DNA from: Chytridium lagenaria
Lineage: Eukaryota; Chytridiomycota; Chytridiomycetes; Chytridiales; Chytridiaceae
Direction of reading: 5' to 3'
Length of the DNA stretch: 64,000 nt
NCBI GenBank assembly: GCA_025449115.1
Contig: JAHLKC010000033.1
Span: forward strand, 1 to 64,000
Part shown: piece by piece, positions 21,705-33,706 of the stretch
How positions within the stretch are numbered: the first letter of the stretch is position 1
How the letters are laid out: the number at the start of each line of letters is the position of its first letter
The notes under the pieces: generated by a model
What the model saw: the letters and a program-made list of their open reading frames with translations, nothing else
The model's database searches: none
What the model was told of the DNA's origin: nothing
Made by a program: the position numbers and the translations under genes

Positions 21705-22884
21705 TTAATAGATTCTCCTCCCTCTACAGGTTTCCGCCACATGTTTCGCCAACGAATCCCTCCTCCGACACACCACCCCACACCCATCACACCTCCACAC
21801 CCGTCCCTCATGCGTCGCCCTCAAATGTCTCTGCAAGTCATGGCGTCGAGCAAACGTGGTGGGACATTGGGGGCATGGGAAGTCACGGACGGTGGTGTGG
21901 GTGATGAGGTGGGAGAGGAGATGGGATTTTCGGGTGAAGGTGCGTGGCAGGAGGGACATTGGTGGGGTTTGTGGAGGAGGCACGTTTGACGGGGAAGATG
22001 TAGGTGAGGGGGGTTGAGGATTTGGGTTGGGGGGAAGTTTTTGGGACGGGAGGTGGAGGTGGATGGGAGAGAGGGTGAGGGGGTTGGGGAGGGGATTGGA
22101 GAGGGTGGGGTATTGTTGGTGGGGGTGAGTATGGAGGTTGATGAACATATGTTCTGAGAGGAGACGGATTGAGAGACGGTGATGTTTAGCAAAGTATCGT
22201 TGACGATGGGGGATGTTGCAGGTGTTGATGGTGGTGTTGATGGTTCTGGGAACAAAGGGGACTGGAAGACTTCATCGTTCAGAAGAGTAAACCAGTCATT
22301 TGGGTCGAGGATGTCTTCGAGGGACGAGGTAAGGTCGATCTCACTTAAGGGAGAGTAGTGAGTGAGAGCAGTGAGTCGATGGAAGGAGTGGTGATTTCAT
22401 TAAGATTGAATGGAGACAATGGGTATGGAATAGGTGGGTGAGGGATGCTCTTCGTTTCAACGGTTGATGAATGAGAGATGTTTGCGGTGGTCACTGATGA
22501 TGGAGTGGTTATGTCGCCATTATGTAGCGAAGAGGATGGGTGTGGGAGAGACGCCTGAACACTGTCTGCCGCTTCAATCGGGTACGGATGAGTTAGGCTT
22601 GAATTCCACTGAGACGGTACATAGTTTGGTGGATACGGCAATACATTTGAAGGATTGTTGAATCCCGTTGACGGCTGAAAAGACGAACCAAGCGGAGCTA
22701 ATAGCGAGCTTGACGGTGATGAAATCAACCCTCCAGTCATTTCGGCCGAATGCAATAAACTGGCAGGTACGAGCATGATGGGAACCATTGGCTCTCCTGT
22801 CATGGAGAACCAAATTGGCGTTCGCGGTGCGTTATAGTTGCAGGATCCAGCAGATTCGACCTCGCTCATATGTAATAAGTCCAT
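21705..22884 (-). CDS. C2H2 zinc-finger transcription factor, ZF-F
   Basis: I choose the ATG at 22884 (MDLLHMSEVESAG). The N-terminus is P/S/T-rich and contains SSLEDILDPNDWFTLLNDE, a possible acidic activation segment (inference). Fingers: CPSC then, after a one-base slip near 21944, RTFTRKSHLLSHLITH; CPQCPTTFARRHDLQRH; CDGCGVVCRRRDSLAKH with an H-x4-C end. A second slip lies near 22340. The slip inside finger 1 restores a canonical finger when bridged, so I read an error rather than decay. Belongs to the A/E/F/G subgroup. Confidence 0.78.
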
Positions 22885-23757
22885 GGTGCACATAGGTTTA
22901 ATATTTACAGACTTTGGTCGTGTATATGTATGGGTTTTCTCGAGGATGTGGTCCAGTCGATGCAGGGATGGTGTCGGCACATGCAGTGAATAAATAACTG
23001 ATGACTCGTTAACTCTGCTTTGCCCATGTATCCAAAAACTGGGTCACAAACTGTGTGTGACAGTGGTTTCAGTTGTGGGCCAGTCTCCAATATGCATTTG
23101 AGTCCGGTCGTGCTTGCTTTTTTGGAAAAAAGGGGCTTCTGCCCAGTTTTGTGACTCCAACTTTTTTTTTTTTCTGATGTATGCGCTATTTGCAATTTTG
23201 CCGTACAGGCGCCGCAGGACGTTGCCTATGACTGCAGACTGGGACGTTTGAAGTATCCCTTCCGTAACCCCCACCATCTTTGGTTAAGTATAGTTTTTTT
23301 CTAATTACTAAAGGCGTTATCCATCAGAACAGGCGTGGTTTCCATACAAAGGTGGGCGTCGCCATCGTCGCTCAACTTGATTAACCCTATTCTGTGGAAG
23401 GTTCTTGTTCTGCGCCAATGTTAAACTTTTCTGGAGGCTCGGATATATAAAATGTCTTTGGTATTGTATGAGTCGAATACTATAACAACGAAGGATACCT
23501 CTAATAATATTTGCTGTTGTCTCGTGCTGTCTTGTCCTAACGTGATTCTACATCATAATTGATCATGGGCGCTTGTCCCAGCTCTATTTATCTCTCCGAC
23601 ACCATAAAAACAAAACACAAGTATCTTGCTGCCCATTCATCATATTCGTTTGTTTTTTTGTTGGACGGCATGATGTCTATGCCAGATAGCAGATAGCATT
23701 TTTTCAACGATTCAACATTGTCGTAATGTAAGAACTGTGAACGAACTTACGAAGGAA

Positions 23758-23796
<39 letters not shown>

Positions 23797-24131
23797 TAGG
23801 GGTTTTGATATCTAGCACCTCCTCCTGAGATCTACCTTTATGAAGGGTAGCGGGCTACGTCAGATGGCAGCATGAATCTACATACCAGAAGATGTAATTT
23901 CCCTGAAATTCTTGGAGATTACGGATATGATTAAAATCCGTCCGTAAAATATGGGAAAAGAGAAAAGGGAGTTATGGAAACAAGATGTGGTTAACAAGAT
24001 GTGGTTATGAATAAAAGTAGATGTAAAGGGCAGGCATAATTAATTCTATATTTATTTTAACAGCCACATAGCGTCCAGCGCTCCATTAAGAAAAGAAAGA
24101 AAAGAAAAAACAAGAAAAAAAACAAACATTA
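22885..24131. other. Intergenic between ZF-F and ZF-G, includes a 31-A tract
   Basis: No gene recognised. A run of 31 A lies at 23760-23790. CAAAGGTGGGCG near 23348 is only loosely like the upstream elements of the other finger genes. Confidence 0.45.
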
Positions 24132-25446
24132 TCACGCTTTACAATTCTGCGCCATATGCTTATTCAACGAATCCTTTCTCTTACACGCCACCCCACACCT
24201 CTCACACTTCCACAACTTGACCGCACAATGCGCCGTCTTCCTGTGTCTCGCCAAATCATGACTCCGCGCAAACGCTGCATCGCATTGCTCACACGAATAA
24301 TCCTTGGCGTCTGTGTGCGCTACAGTGTGGGAGAGGAGGTGGGAACGACGGGTAAAGGTGCGCGTGCAGGATGGGTATGGGCAGACATATGGACTACCTG
24401 CTGAAGCGCGTTTGCGAGTGCCGGGGAGAGCGGGAGGGCAAGACGTTGGGAGGGTTTTTTGATGGGCGAGGTGGAACGTTTGCTGAGAGGGGATGGTTTG
24501 AGGGTGGTTGAGGGCTCGGGGATGGGGGATGCGGGTTCGCATTTGACAGTAGGTTCGGATTTGATGGTGGGTTGTTCGGATTTGATGGTGGGTTGTTCAG
24601 ATTTGATGGTGTCGTTGATTGAGTTGTTTGTGGGGCTGTGGTTTGATCAAAATCAAACATATCGTCTTCAGAGACCGGCTCTGAATGGAGAGAGGGGTCC
24701 TCTGATGGGTTTCGAAGTGTGAAAACGTAAGGGTCAAAGTCGTGGACAGCGTCTTGCTGGGCGTTTGGGCTGAGTACGGAGGTTTGAGGAGGAATGAAAT
24801 CTGTGACACCTTGCGCCGCCTGACTTTGAGCAGTTTGGGAAAAATCAATCCAGGAGGACAGCGTGTCCAGGAGGGGTGGTGGGGGGAGGTGGAGCAAAAA
24901 AGGTGGGTTGGAACATGGTCGGTGGGAAGAAGGGTTGAGCGGCATTGGTGATTGATATTACTTGTTGGCCTGCATTTGAAAATGTTTGGAAAACGTTCGG
25001 GATGTGAGGCGGTGATGGAGGACTTGACGATATTAAGGGAGGTGGGGAGTTCTGGGTGAAGGAAGGGTTGGGGGAAATGGGGAAGAAGCTTTGAGCTGCT
25101 ACTGCTGCTGCTGCGGCTGCGGCCGATATTTCTGCATTGGCGCTAGCTTGCACGAGAATGGGGATCCAGGGATTGTTTTCTGGCAATGCCCACATTGGTG
25201 AAAGAGATGCTTGGAAAGCGTTGACGTCGTTGTGAGAGAGCACACCGTTAAAGGAAAGGATGGAGTGGTGAAGCAGGGCTGCGTGAAATGTGATTTGGCG
25301 TCTGATGCAGATGCTTCGCTAGATGGTGATGATGAAGGAATGACGATGGTCGTTGTGGGATGCATTGATGATGACGAGAAAGGATTGTTCATGTAGAACT
25401 GCTGTTGCTGTTGCTGTTGCTGCTGGTGATGGTTGTAAAAGGCCAT
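24132..25446 (-). CDS. C2H2 zinc-finger transcription factor, ZF-G
   Basis: Starts MAFYNHHQQQ with a nine-residue Q-run, then an alanine run (near 25100), a segment with repeated PPSNPN units (about 24555-24600) and a basic region before the fingers. Fingers are intact in one frame (24132-24542): CPYPSCTRTFTRRSHLLSH, CEQCDAAFARSHDLARH, CERCGVACKRKDSLNKH with an H-x4-C end. The N-terminal part needs about three one-base frame changes between 25250 and 24450. Same subgroup as ZF-A, E and F. Nuclear DNA-binding regulator by family; targets unknown. Confidence 0.82.
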
Positions 25447-26409
25447 ATCTTTTAGTGATGTGAATGATAAAGTGATGATAAATTATGATAAATTAGAGTA
25501 GCAAAGTTGATGTTAGAGAGGTAAATCGTGAAATAAATGTTAAAGGGTGGATGCGACCTCTCTTTATAAATATTTGAATAGGGGATTTTTGGATGGATTA
25601 TTGGGCTGATTTGGTTGTGGATATTTGCATGCACCCTTTTTTTTCATAATATAAAAATAAATAAAATAATTAAATAATAAATAAATAATGATCGCCACGT
25701 AAAAATATTATAAAATAAAGACATATTTTTACAACTATTAGCATTATTACATATTAAAATAATAAATAAATAACTCTATAAATAAATTAACCCCTGGAAT
25801 TAACAATTTTCTATTTTCCCATTCGGTTCCAAGGCGCCCCTGTATCCAAAGGGACTGCTATTTCCACAGTCACACTAACAAAACACCCAGTGACCCAGTC
25901 AAGCTTGTATCACTCATCCCTTCCCACGACCATATAAATCTATTCTCCTTTCTTTCTTCACATTCCTGCTTCAAGCCAGTGAACAACGTCTTTTTTATTC
26001 TCATTGATTGTCAAGATGGAAAAAGATATTCTATGAAAATTATTACAATAATAAAAAAAAGCATGAGGCCAAGACGCCCGTCTTTCTGTCTGCTCAAGAT
26101 GTATCCAAGATACTTTGTCTCCTTCAATTATTTTCAAAATGATTGTATCCATAATATCACTGATACACCCATCCTGCGCCAAGGTATTGGCAAAGCTCCC
26201 CTGATCATAACGCCACGCCAAAGACCATTACTTTGGGAAGCCCAATTGCGACTGATCATGTTGAAATGACAAAGCCCCAGCCTTCAAGGTATAGCCCACT
26301 AATCTGTAAAATAATTTGTATTTAATAAATAGTTATAGTTTTATACAAACCATCAGTACTCGCGCTTTAAAACGTATGATTCTTGATGCCTATCAGGCCG
26401 TCTGGGACT
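25447..26409. other. Intergenic upstream of ZF-G
   Basis: Very A/T-rich at 25630-25790 (many AATAA words). No gene recognised. Confidence 0.4.
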
Positions 26410-26640
26410 CTAAGTTCCGGCTTGCCCCCCATTCACACTTTGCCTTGTTTGAATTTCTCTCTTGAACCGTCGTGTCTTTGACTTGTTTGATTGTTTATTT
26501 TCCCATTTTGATACCAAAGCCCATCTTTGAATCCTCTGATGCACCCTGATCTCCCCATGCACCGTCTTTTTATGTCGTTGCAACTCATGTAACCTCACAA
26601 ACAATACTTGGTGCACTGATCGCTTCAAATGTTTTCGAAA
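26410..26640 (-). pseudogene. Decayed zinc-finger fragment
   Basis: The minus strand reads RLHELQRHKKTVHGEIRV, clearly related to the end of finger 2 and the linker of ZF-E (HDLQ, RHKKTAHGEMRV). The zinc-binding Cys residues of fingers 2 and 3 are absent (VHQRIQRWALV replaces the finger 3 start). No N-terminal part remains nearby. Confidence 0.65.
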
Positions 26641-26802
26641 TAAATATGGTCAGTAGTATAAATACTACTTTTAAATGTCTTATGACTGCGGCAATGCGTC
26701 GTTCTTCACCTTAAACATTTGGAAGCAAGTATGTTTTCTCTTTTCTATACCCTGGCGTGTTTATTCAATCATTAACGGGATGATGAAGGTGGAGGACGGT
26801 GC

Positions 26803-27024
26803 AGTGCGGAAGTGGTGCGGCGGAGTAGGTTGAAGGGGATGCTTAGGACGTTCAAGTAGGCTTAGGAATTGGCGGTATCACTTGATGGGATATGTGTGGA
26901 ATGGTTTTGTTGTAGTGCGGAAGTGGTGCGGCGGAGTAGGTTGAAGGGGATGCTTAGGACGTTGAAGTAGGCTTAGGAATTGGCGGTATCACTTGATGGG
27001 ATTTTAGTGGAATGGTTTGTTGTT
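26803..27024. repeat. 111-bp tandem duplication
   Basis: Two adjacent near-identical copies (26803-26913 and 26914-about 27024) begin AGTGCGGAAGTGGTGCGGCG. They differ by a few substitutions (for example GTTCAAG versus GTTGAAG). No coding role is seen. Confidence 0.9.
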
Positions 27025-27332
27025 CGGTAACTTTCATAATAATAGTAATAGACAAAGGTATCGAACAAACTCTTTGTCCCTTTTTATTTTCTTGTTCGTT
27101 ATGCGAGTTGTGCGAGTGACATTTAATATAAATTCAAATATAATAGTACAGTATCGGTTATATTTGTTCATAGTGTAAGTGTTTTACATCAAGAATTATG
27201 TTCAAGAATAAGAAAGAGGCGCTACAGAGGGGGCTTTCATACATTTTAAAAGAGGGGTTTTGTATAAGGAGGTTGCTTAATTTTTTGCACATACGGGGTG
27301 GGATTAAGAGGGGAAAGAAAAAGAATACATAA

Positions 27333-29895
27333 TCAAGCAAGAAGGGCCTTGAGTTCCTCACGAGCCTCGTTAGCGGTGATGAACGAAGCGTAAGACCAAG
27401 TCAAGTCCTGCACTCCAAGACCGTTGGCGGTACCATCAGAACGGAGGTACTGCTCACCAAAGCGGAAGTTGACGTCTCCATGAAGCTTGGTACGACGAAC
27501 ATGAGAGTCAGCAAGGGAAGCAAGACCGTTGACGATAGCGTTGAACTCGGCGCTGCCCTTGGCGTAGGTTCCAATAGCAATGTTACCAGCCTGAACACCA
27601 GCGGGACGGTCACCGGTGAAGAAACCGCGGTTAAGAGAGGTGACGGCAACCTTGCCGGCTTTAATGAACTCGCTGGCGGCGCGGTAGTAGGTTTCTCCGA
27701 CGGCGTTGGTGGTGAGTACCACGGGTTTCCTTGGGAGTTGCCGAGACCGTTGTAGGTGTCGCCGTAGTAGCGCCCGATGGCGAGGGAGAGGGGGAGACCG
27801 GCACCGTCGACAAAGGGACGGGAGTTGAGGGCGTACTCGGAGGCGAAACCACGGGAAAGCTGGTAGAGGGAGTTGAGGACACGGTCGTCGGCGGGACCGT
27901 AGACACCGTCAAGGTTGTAGGCGTGGTTGGCGGTGAGTGCGATGGCAGCGTCGAGCTGACGGGCGTTGATGGTGGTCATGAGGGTGTTGAGGGATGGGTT
28001 CCAGTACTTGGCGACCTCGGCGTCACGAGTGGCAGCGGCGGCAGCGTATCTAGCAGCAGATGCAGTGTTCCTAGGGAAGCGGCAAACTCGGCACCTTCCT
28101 TGAAGGCGCGACGCTCCAGACATCTGGGTGAAAAGGTGGAGACCACGTTGCTCTTCCCAGAGATTCACAGCCATCACTGACAGTGAGCCTTGGACACACC
28201 ATAGTCCGAGGTCAGCCTTGATGACGCCGGATGCGGTGCTGTTGTAAAGCTCAACGACGCGAAGTGGGGGGAAACCGCCCTTTGCGAGGAAGGCCTTGGC
28301 GAAACGGATGAAGAGGGATGCTGCATGAAATCAAAACCAAACAGGGATCAGTATTTTTAGCATACGATGGTTAAGGATTAAGAATTACAGAAAGAAGAAA
28401 AAAATGACTCACCACGCAGAGCGGGTCCATCCTTTAATATAAACAAAAATAATGTTAGTGATAAAAGCCCTCATATTCATATTGATAGGAAATGATAATA
28501 AATGAAAAGGACCGATAAAGCTTACATTTTGCGGGCGGCACCAAGGGCCGTTGAAGGGTTCACCGTTGACAAAGTACTTGGGCTCACCAAAGCCACCAGC
28601 AGAGTTGAGCTTGCCCTGGTTGATCTTGGTGACAGACTGGAAATCCCAGAGCTTGGACTCGAGAGCAGTATCTCCGTTCTTGTAAAGGTGTTGACAACAT
28701 CCATGACGAGGGCGGCATCACGAATCCAGTGGAAGAAGTAGCTCTGCTGACCAGCTTGGATTTTGGGGGCAGCAACGACGACTCCCTTAATAGTCTCGGC
28801 GGGAGAGATGTTGTTGTAAAGGTACTGCTTGATGGAGGGGAGAGCGGCAGCAAACCAGGAGGTAATGTCGGCAGCAAGACCACCAGGGGCAGGCTGGGAG
28901 ATGGTGGCGGTGATGGGGTAGTTCCTGTCCGGTCCACCGTTGCTGTCATAGTAGGAAACGCCGTTCACGTCATATTTGACGTAGAACTTGCTGCCACCAC
29001 CGACGTTGGGGAGTGAGCCACTGAACGTCCACAATTCGTAACCGTTGGCAGCGGAGGAAGAATAGCTTGCAGCAGTCGAAGCACCTTCAAAGGCTCCCGA
29101 AGTGGATGATGCGATAATGTTGACGCTCTTGCTGAAAGCAATGTTCTTGACCCACACGCCACCAGAGAGGGAGCCACCAATGAAAGAGTACTCCTTGACG
29201 AGGACGGGGGCACCGTTGGCGGCGGGAGGTGCGGCGCTGATGACAGTGACGGAAGGGGAGGGGGGCTGGGGGTCTGTAGGAGTTCCACCACCTCCACTTC
29301 CGGTAATGAGGTAATTTCTGGAGCCGTTGTTGTCATAGTAGTTTTGTCCAGAAACGGTGTACTTTAAGTAAAACTGGGAGTTGACGCCGAGACTGCCGGG
29401 GGTCGCGGTGAATGACCAGATCTCGTAACCATTGCTGCTGGGGCCGGAGTAAGCCGCGTCAACCTTGTTGGCAGTGTTCCAGGTGGTAGCAGGAGTGGAA
29501 TAGAAGACGGAGACGACTTTGTTGAACGCCAGGTTCTTGACCTTTGAAAACAAAAAATGTCAGTGTTTGCTTAACGTTTTGCAAAGTAGAAATGAAAAAA
29601 AAAATTCGAGATAACAATAATGCTCACCCAAATGGATCCAGTGAAGAGACCAATGTCAGCATCATACGAAAACTGCTGAAGGACCACGTTACCCGAGGAA
29701 GGTACGTTGGGGTTGGGAACCGTGACTGTAGCAGCACGACGACGGATCTAGACGAAAAACACATTGATTAGAGGGGAAATGAAATCAAACAAAACTTGAG
29801 AGCTAGATGAGTTGAACAACATTTACCTCGACCGGGTTTGCCAACGCAAAGGAGATGAAGGCCATTAAGGCCGTGACTAGGAGGGAGCCACGCAT
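27333..29895 (-). CDS. Secreted GH15 glucoamylase with two N-terminal CBM21 modules
   Basis: Hydrolyses terminal alpha-1,4-linked glucose from starch or glycogen outside the cell. Exons: 29827-29895, 29628-29747, 28526-29541, 28413-28431, 27333-28320. Residues 1-19 (MRGSLLVTALMAFISFALA) are a signal peptide. CBM21-like module 1 spans about 44-143 (VKNLAFNKVVSV, NGYEIWSF, QFYLKYTV, NNGSRNYLI), module 2 about 176-274 (VKNIAFSKSVNI, NGYELWTF, KFYVKYDV, DRNYPI), joined by a G/P-rich linker. GH15 follows from about 288: YFFHWIRDAALVMDV, GPWCRPQNDGPALRG, the catalytic-region NLWEEQRGLHLF, and the late GNPWY and DLTWSYASF. One-base slips near 28692, 28110-28060 and 27718 interrupt the frame. About 735 residues. 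A TATA box lies 147 bp upstream. Confidence 0.92.
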
Positions 29896-30041
29896 GGTTG
29901 CTCTCTGTGTTTATGGAAAGTTAAGTTGGATGTGTTTAACAGGTATTGTGTATGAGGGATGTGTTAGAGCAAAGGATATGAAAGGGATATGCTGGGATGA
30001 GTGAGTGTGTGTGTGAGAGATATTAGAGAGAGAACGGCCTA

Positions 30042-30049
30042 CTTTTATA
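30042..30049 (-). promoter_or_regulatory. TATA box of the glucoamylase gene
   Basis: The minus strand reads TATAAAAG, 147 nt upstream of the glucoamylase ATG, followed by a pyrimidine/CA-rich leader typical of highly expressed fungal genes. Confidence 0.55.
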
Positions 30050-31176
30050 CGTTTTCGCTTGCAAACCAAGCTTGCTTTTGTCTTTAGATTTAATTTTACT
30101 CCGTATGAAAAGAGAAAGTAAAAAAGAAAAGAAACGGAGAGGCAAGCCTTTGAAATAGATTTAAAAAAACGCTTGATTGACCGCGCTCTAAACACCAGGT
30201 GACTTGAAATTATATTATTAGTTTCCTTTTTTGTAGATTTGAATACTGGGCCAGCCGAGCTTTAACTATGAAAAAGATCAATTACCACCAACTTGGAATG
30301 GAGCGAAGAGACATCCAAAACCCCGGACCCGCAGATAATTCTCTTGATGTCGCATGAGGAACCTCTTGAAAGCCCTTTGTCGCACCGATTCAAGAGTCCC
30401 TCACAAGGAAGTTGGTGTGGGTCGGTCGGTGGTGCTGGACACCTTCCTATCTTTATAGGTCTCGTGCACCTTGCATCAGCAGCACATAAAAGTAACCCGA
30501 ACATGATGATGCATGGCAGGGCTTCTCCACCTAGGTATATAGCTTAAATGATCTTTGAGCCTTCTAAGTTCTAACCCGCAGATTCGTCGCGGCTTGCTTT
30601 AGAGGACGGATTTATGTCGATCCAAGCAATGAAATTCTGATCAGAACGCTCTTGGCAGAGCACGCTTCAGGTGAGGGTTGGGGTAATTTGACATTAATCA
30701 ATCTGTCGCAAACTTTGAGGCTTTCTTTCTCTTTATTATTTTCATCTTGTTTGACTCTTTCAACTGCTTTAAGTGACACTTCTCACTTTGAAGAAAAGAA
30801 AAGGAATACGTGAGCAGCAACGAATATCAGAGTGCTGGAGGGTAAATGAATGCGGTGACTTAGGGACGTTAGGCCATGTACCTGCCGATGCCCGTTTTGA
30901 GTTCGATAAAGACAGCTGAATGTTCCTAGGAAAATGGAAGCGATCGTGGTCGTAGTTATCCTTGGCTTTATCGCAGTTAAGTGATGGAGACTGCATCGGT
31001 CTTCTATCATTCGGCCACTTAGAAGAACTTGTCCGTCGAAAGACTGGAATACTCCCTCTCTCAGTCCATAGTATGCAAGCTTTACGTGTTTTCACCTCGC
31101 CTTAGATCAAATGCCATATCACCGCTATGTCATTATCTCCTCCGACTCTTTTTAGAAAATCGTGGTTTCACCGGTA
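30050..31176. other. Intergenic
   Basis: No recognisable coding region between the glucoamylase promoter and the small gene at 31177. Confidence 0.4.
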
Positions 31177-31446
31177 ATGTCCTCACCGCTACCTTCACCC
31201 CCCCAATATGCGCTGGCCACAATAAAATCTAACATGCTCGCATCTCTAAATGCGGAAATCGAGACTAAGAAACATCGTATTCCGCGACGGCTACAGTGAG
31301 TGGCGAGTAAGCGAGGAGCTTTTTTGTGGAAATGTGTCGGGCTTTCTTGCAGAGATAGTAAGCTGGATATGATGAAGGAATGCAACTTTGCTGTCCTGAT
31401 GGCGAACGTGCGGAGAGCGATGAATATCGATGCGCTTCGGAAATGA
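31177..31446 (+). CDS. Possible small two-exon gene, 70 residues, unknown
   Basis: I do not recognise the protein. An ATG at 31177 opens MSSPLPSPPQYALATIKSN. The frame runs to 31295, where GTGAGT starts a 57-nt intron ending TTTCTTGCAG at 31352. Exon 2 (31353-31446) continues in phase with DSKLDMMKECNFAVLMAN and ends DALRK-stop. The clean donor, polypyrimidine acceptor, phase match and charged-helical composition support a real gene. No signal peptide or membrane segment. An upstream exon is possible (TTTTTAG just before the start). Confidence 0.45.
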
Positions 31447-32096
31447 CAGTGCTCATCATGAGGCTTCCTTAGTTTTCACGAACCGAGAGTAATTCATCTT
31501 TAGCTCCAGAGTTCAACGGTGTTCCAATATCCCTCAGCAACGGACGGGCTGTCTCTTGATATTGATAGATTTAATATCCACAAGCGCGTCAACATGGCCG
31601 TCAATCCGTTAATATTACATAATGGCCACAAAGTTACAAATCGAGTAGAAAGACATTGAGAGATAATCCGTGAGTCTCTCTTCCTTTCAAAAAGTCACTC
31701 ACGAAGAAGCCAGAGGCAAACAAATTCAATTTTTTGGTTGTGTCAGTAGCGTAGCTTGTAGGAGAAAGGAGATAAAGACAGCTTCATCAGAGCCCGAAAG
31801 GTGGGGAGTCATCAACCATGGTTTGCATGCTTTAAATGACAGGGGAGGCGAGCGGATAGGTACGATGATTAATGTTGACGACCTAAACTGGATTATGAAT
31901 GGCGGTAGCGGACGTTAAGAACGTAAGGAATAAGATGATTTTCCGGGCAGCGTTCACATCCATGTTCCCTTGGTCTGATGTGTCAACATTATTCACAGTT
32001 CACAATAGACTTCAAAAACGAGATGATCTTGGAAAATTGTGAAAGCGACAAGTCCGGTTTCGAAAATCGATAGTCCTTCATCATATCATCACCATC
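31447..32096. other. Intergenic upstream of LYS12
   Basis: No gene recognised; presumably contains the LYS12 promoter. Confidence 0.4.
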
Positions 32097-33460
<1,364 letters not shown>

Positions 33461-33502
33461 AAGAAAAGGTGTATTTTTTTTTGTTTTCGCTGAAGAACCT
33501 CA

Positions 33503-33508
33503 AATAAA
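33503..33508 (+). terminator. Polyadenylation signal after LYS12
   Basis: AATAAA 43 nt after the LYS12 stop codon. Confidence 0.45.
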
Positions 33509-33706
33509 ACTCAGAAGCTTGATTTGACAAAACTAGCTGAAAAAAAATTTGTCCGAAAGTGTGGAAGCATTCGAGCAAGAAGAACGACGGAAACGATCGA
33601 CAAACGGAGTAAAGACGCCAGCGTGGTCTTAAGAGATCAACTCAGGGCATTTCGAGGCATTCAAGTTATCACATAGTCGTTTCGCAGCTTCAAGTAAACA
33701 GCAAGA

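Noticed and set aside
21705..25446. Programmed ribosomal frameshifting in finger genes
   Set aside because: The slips lie at different sites in each paralogue, lack a common slippery site, and the same type of slip affects housekeeping genes; consensus error is simpler.
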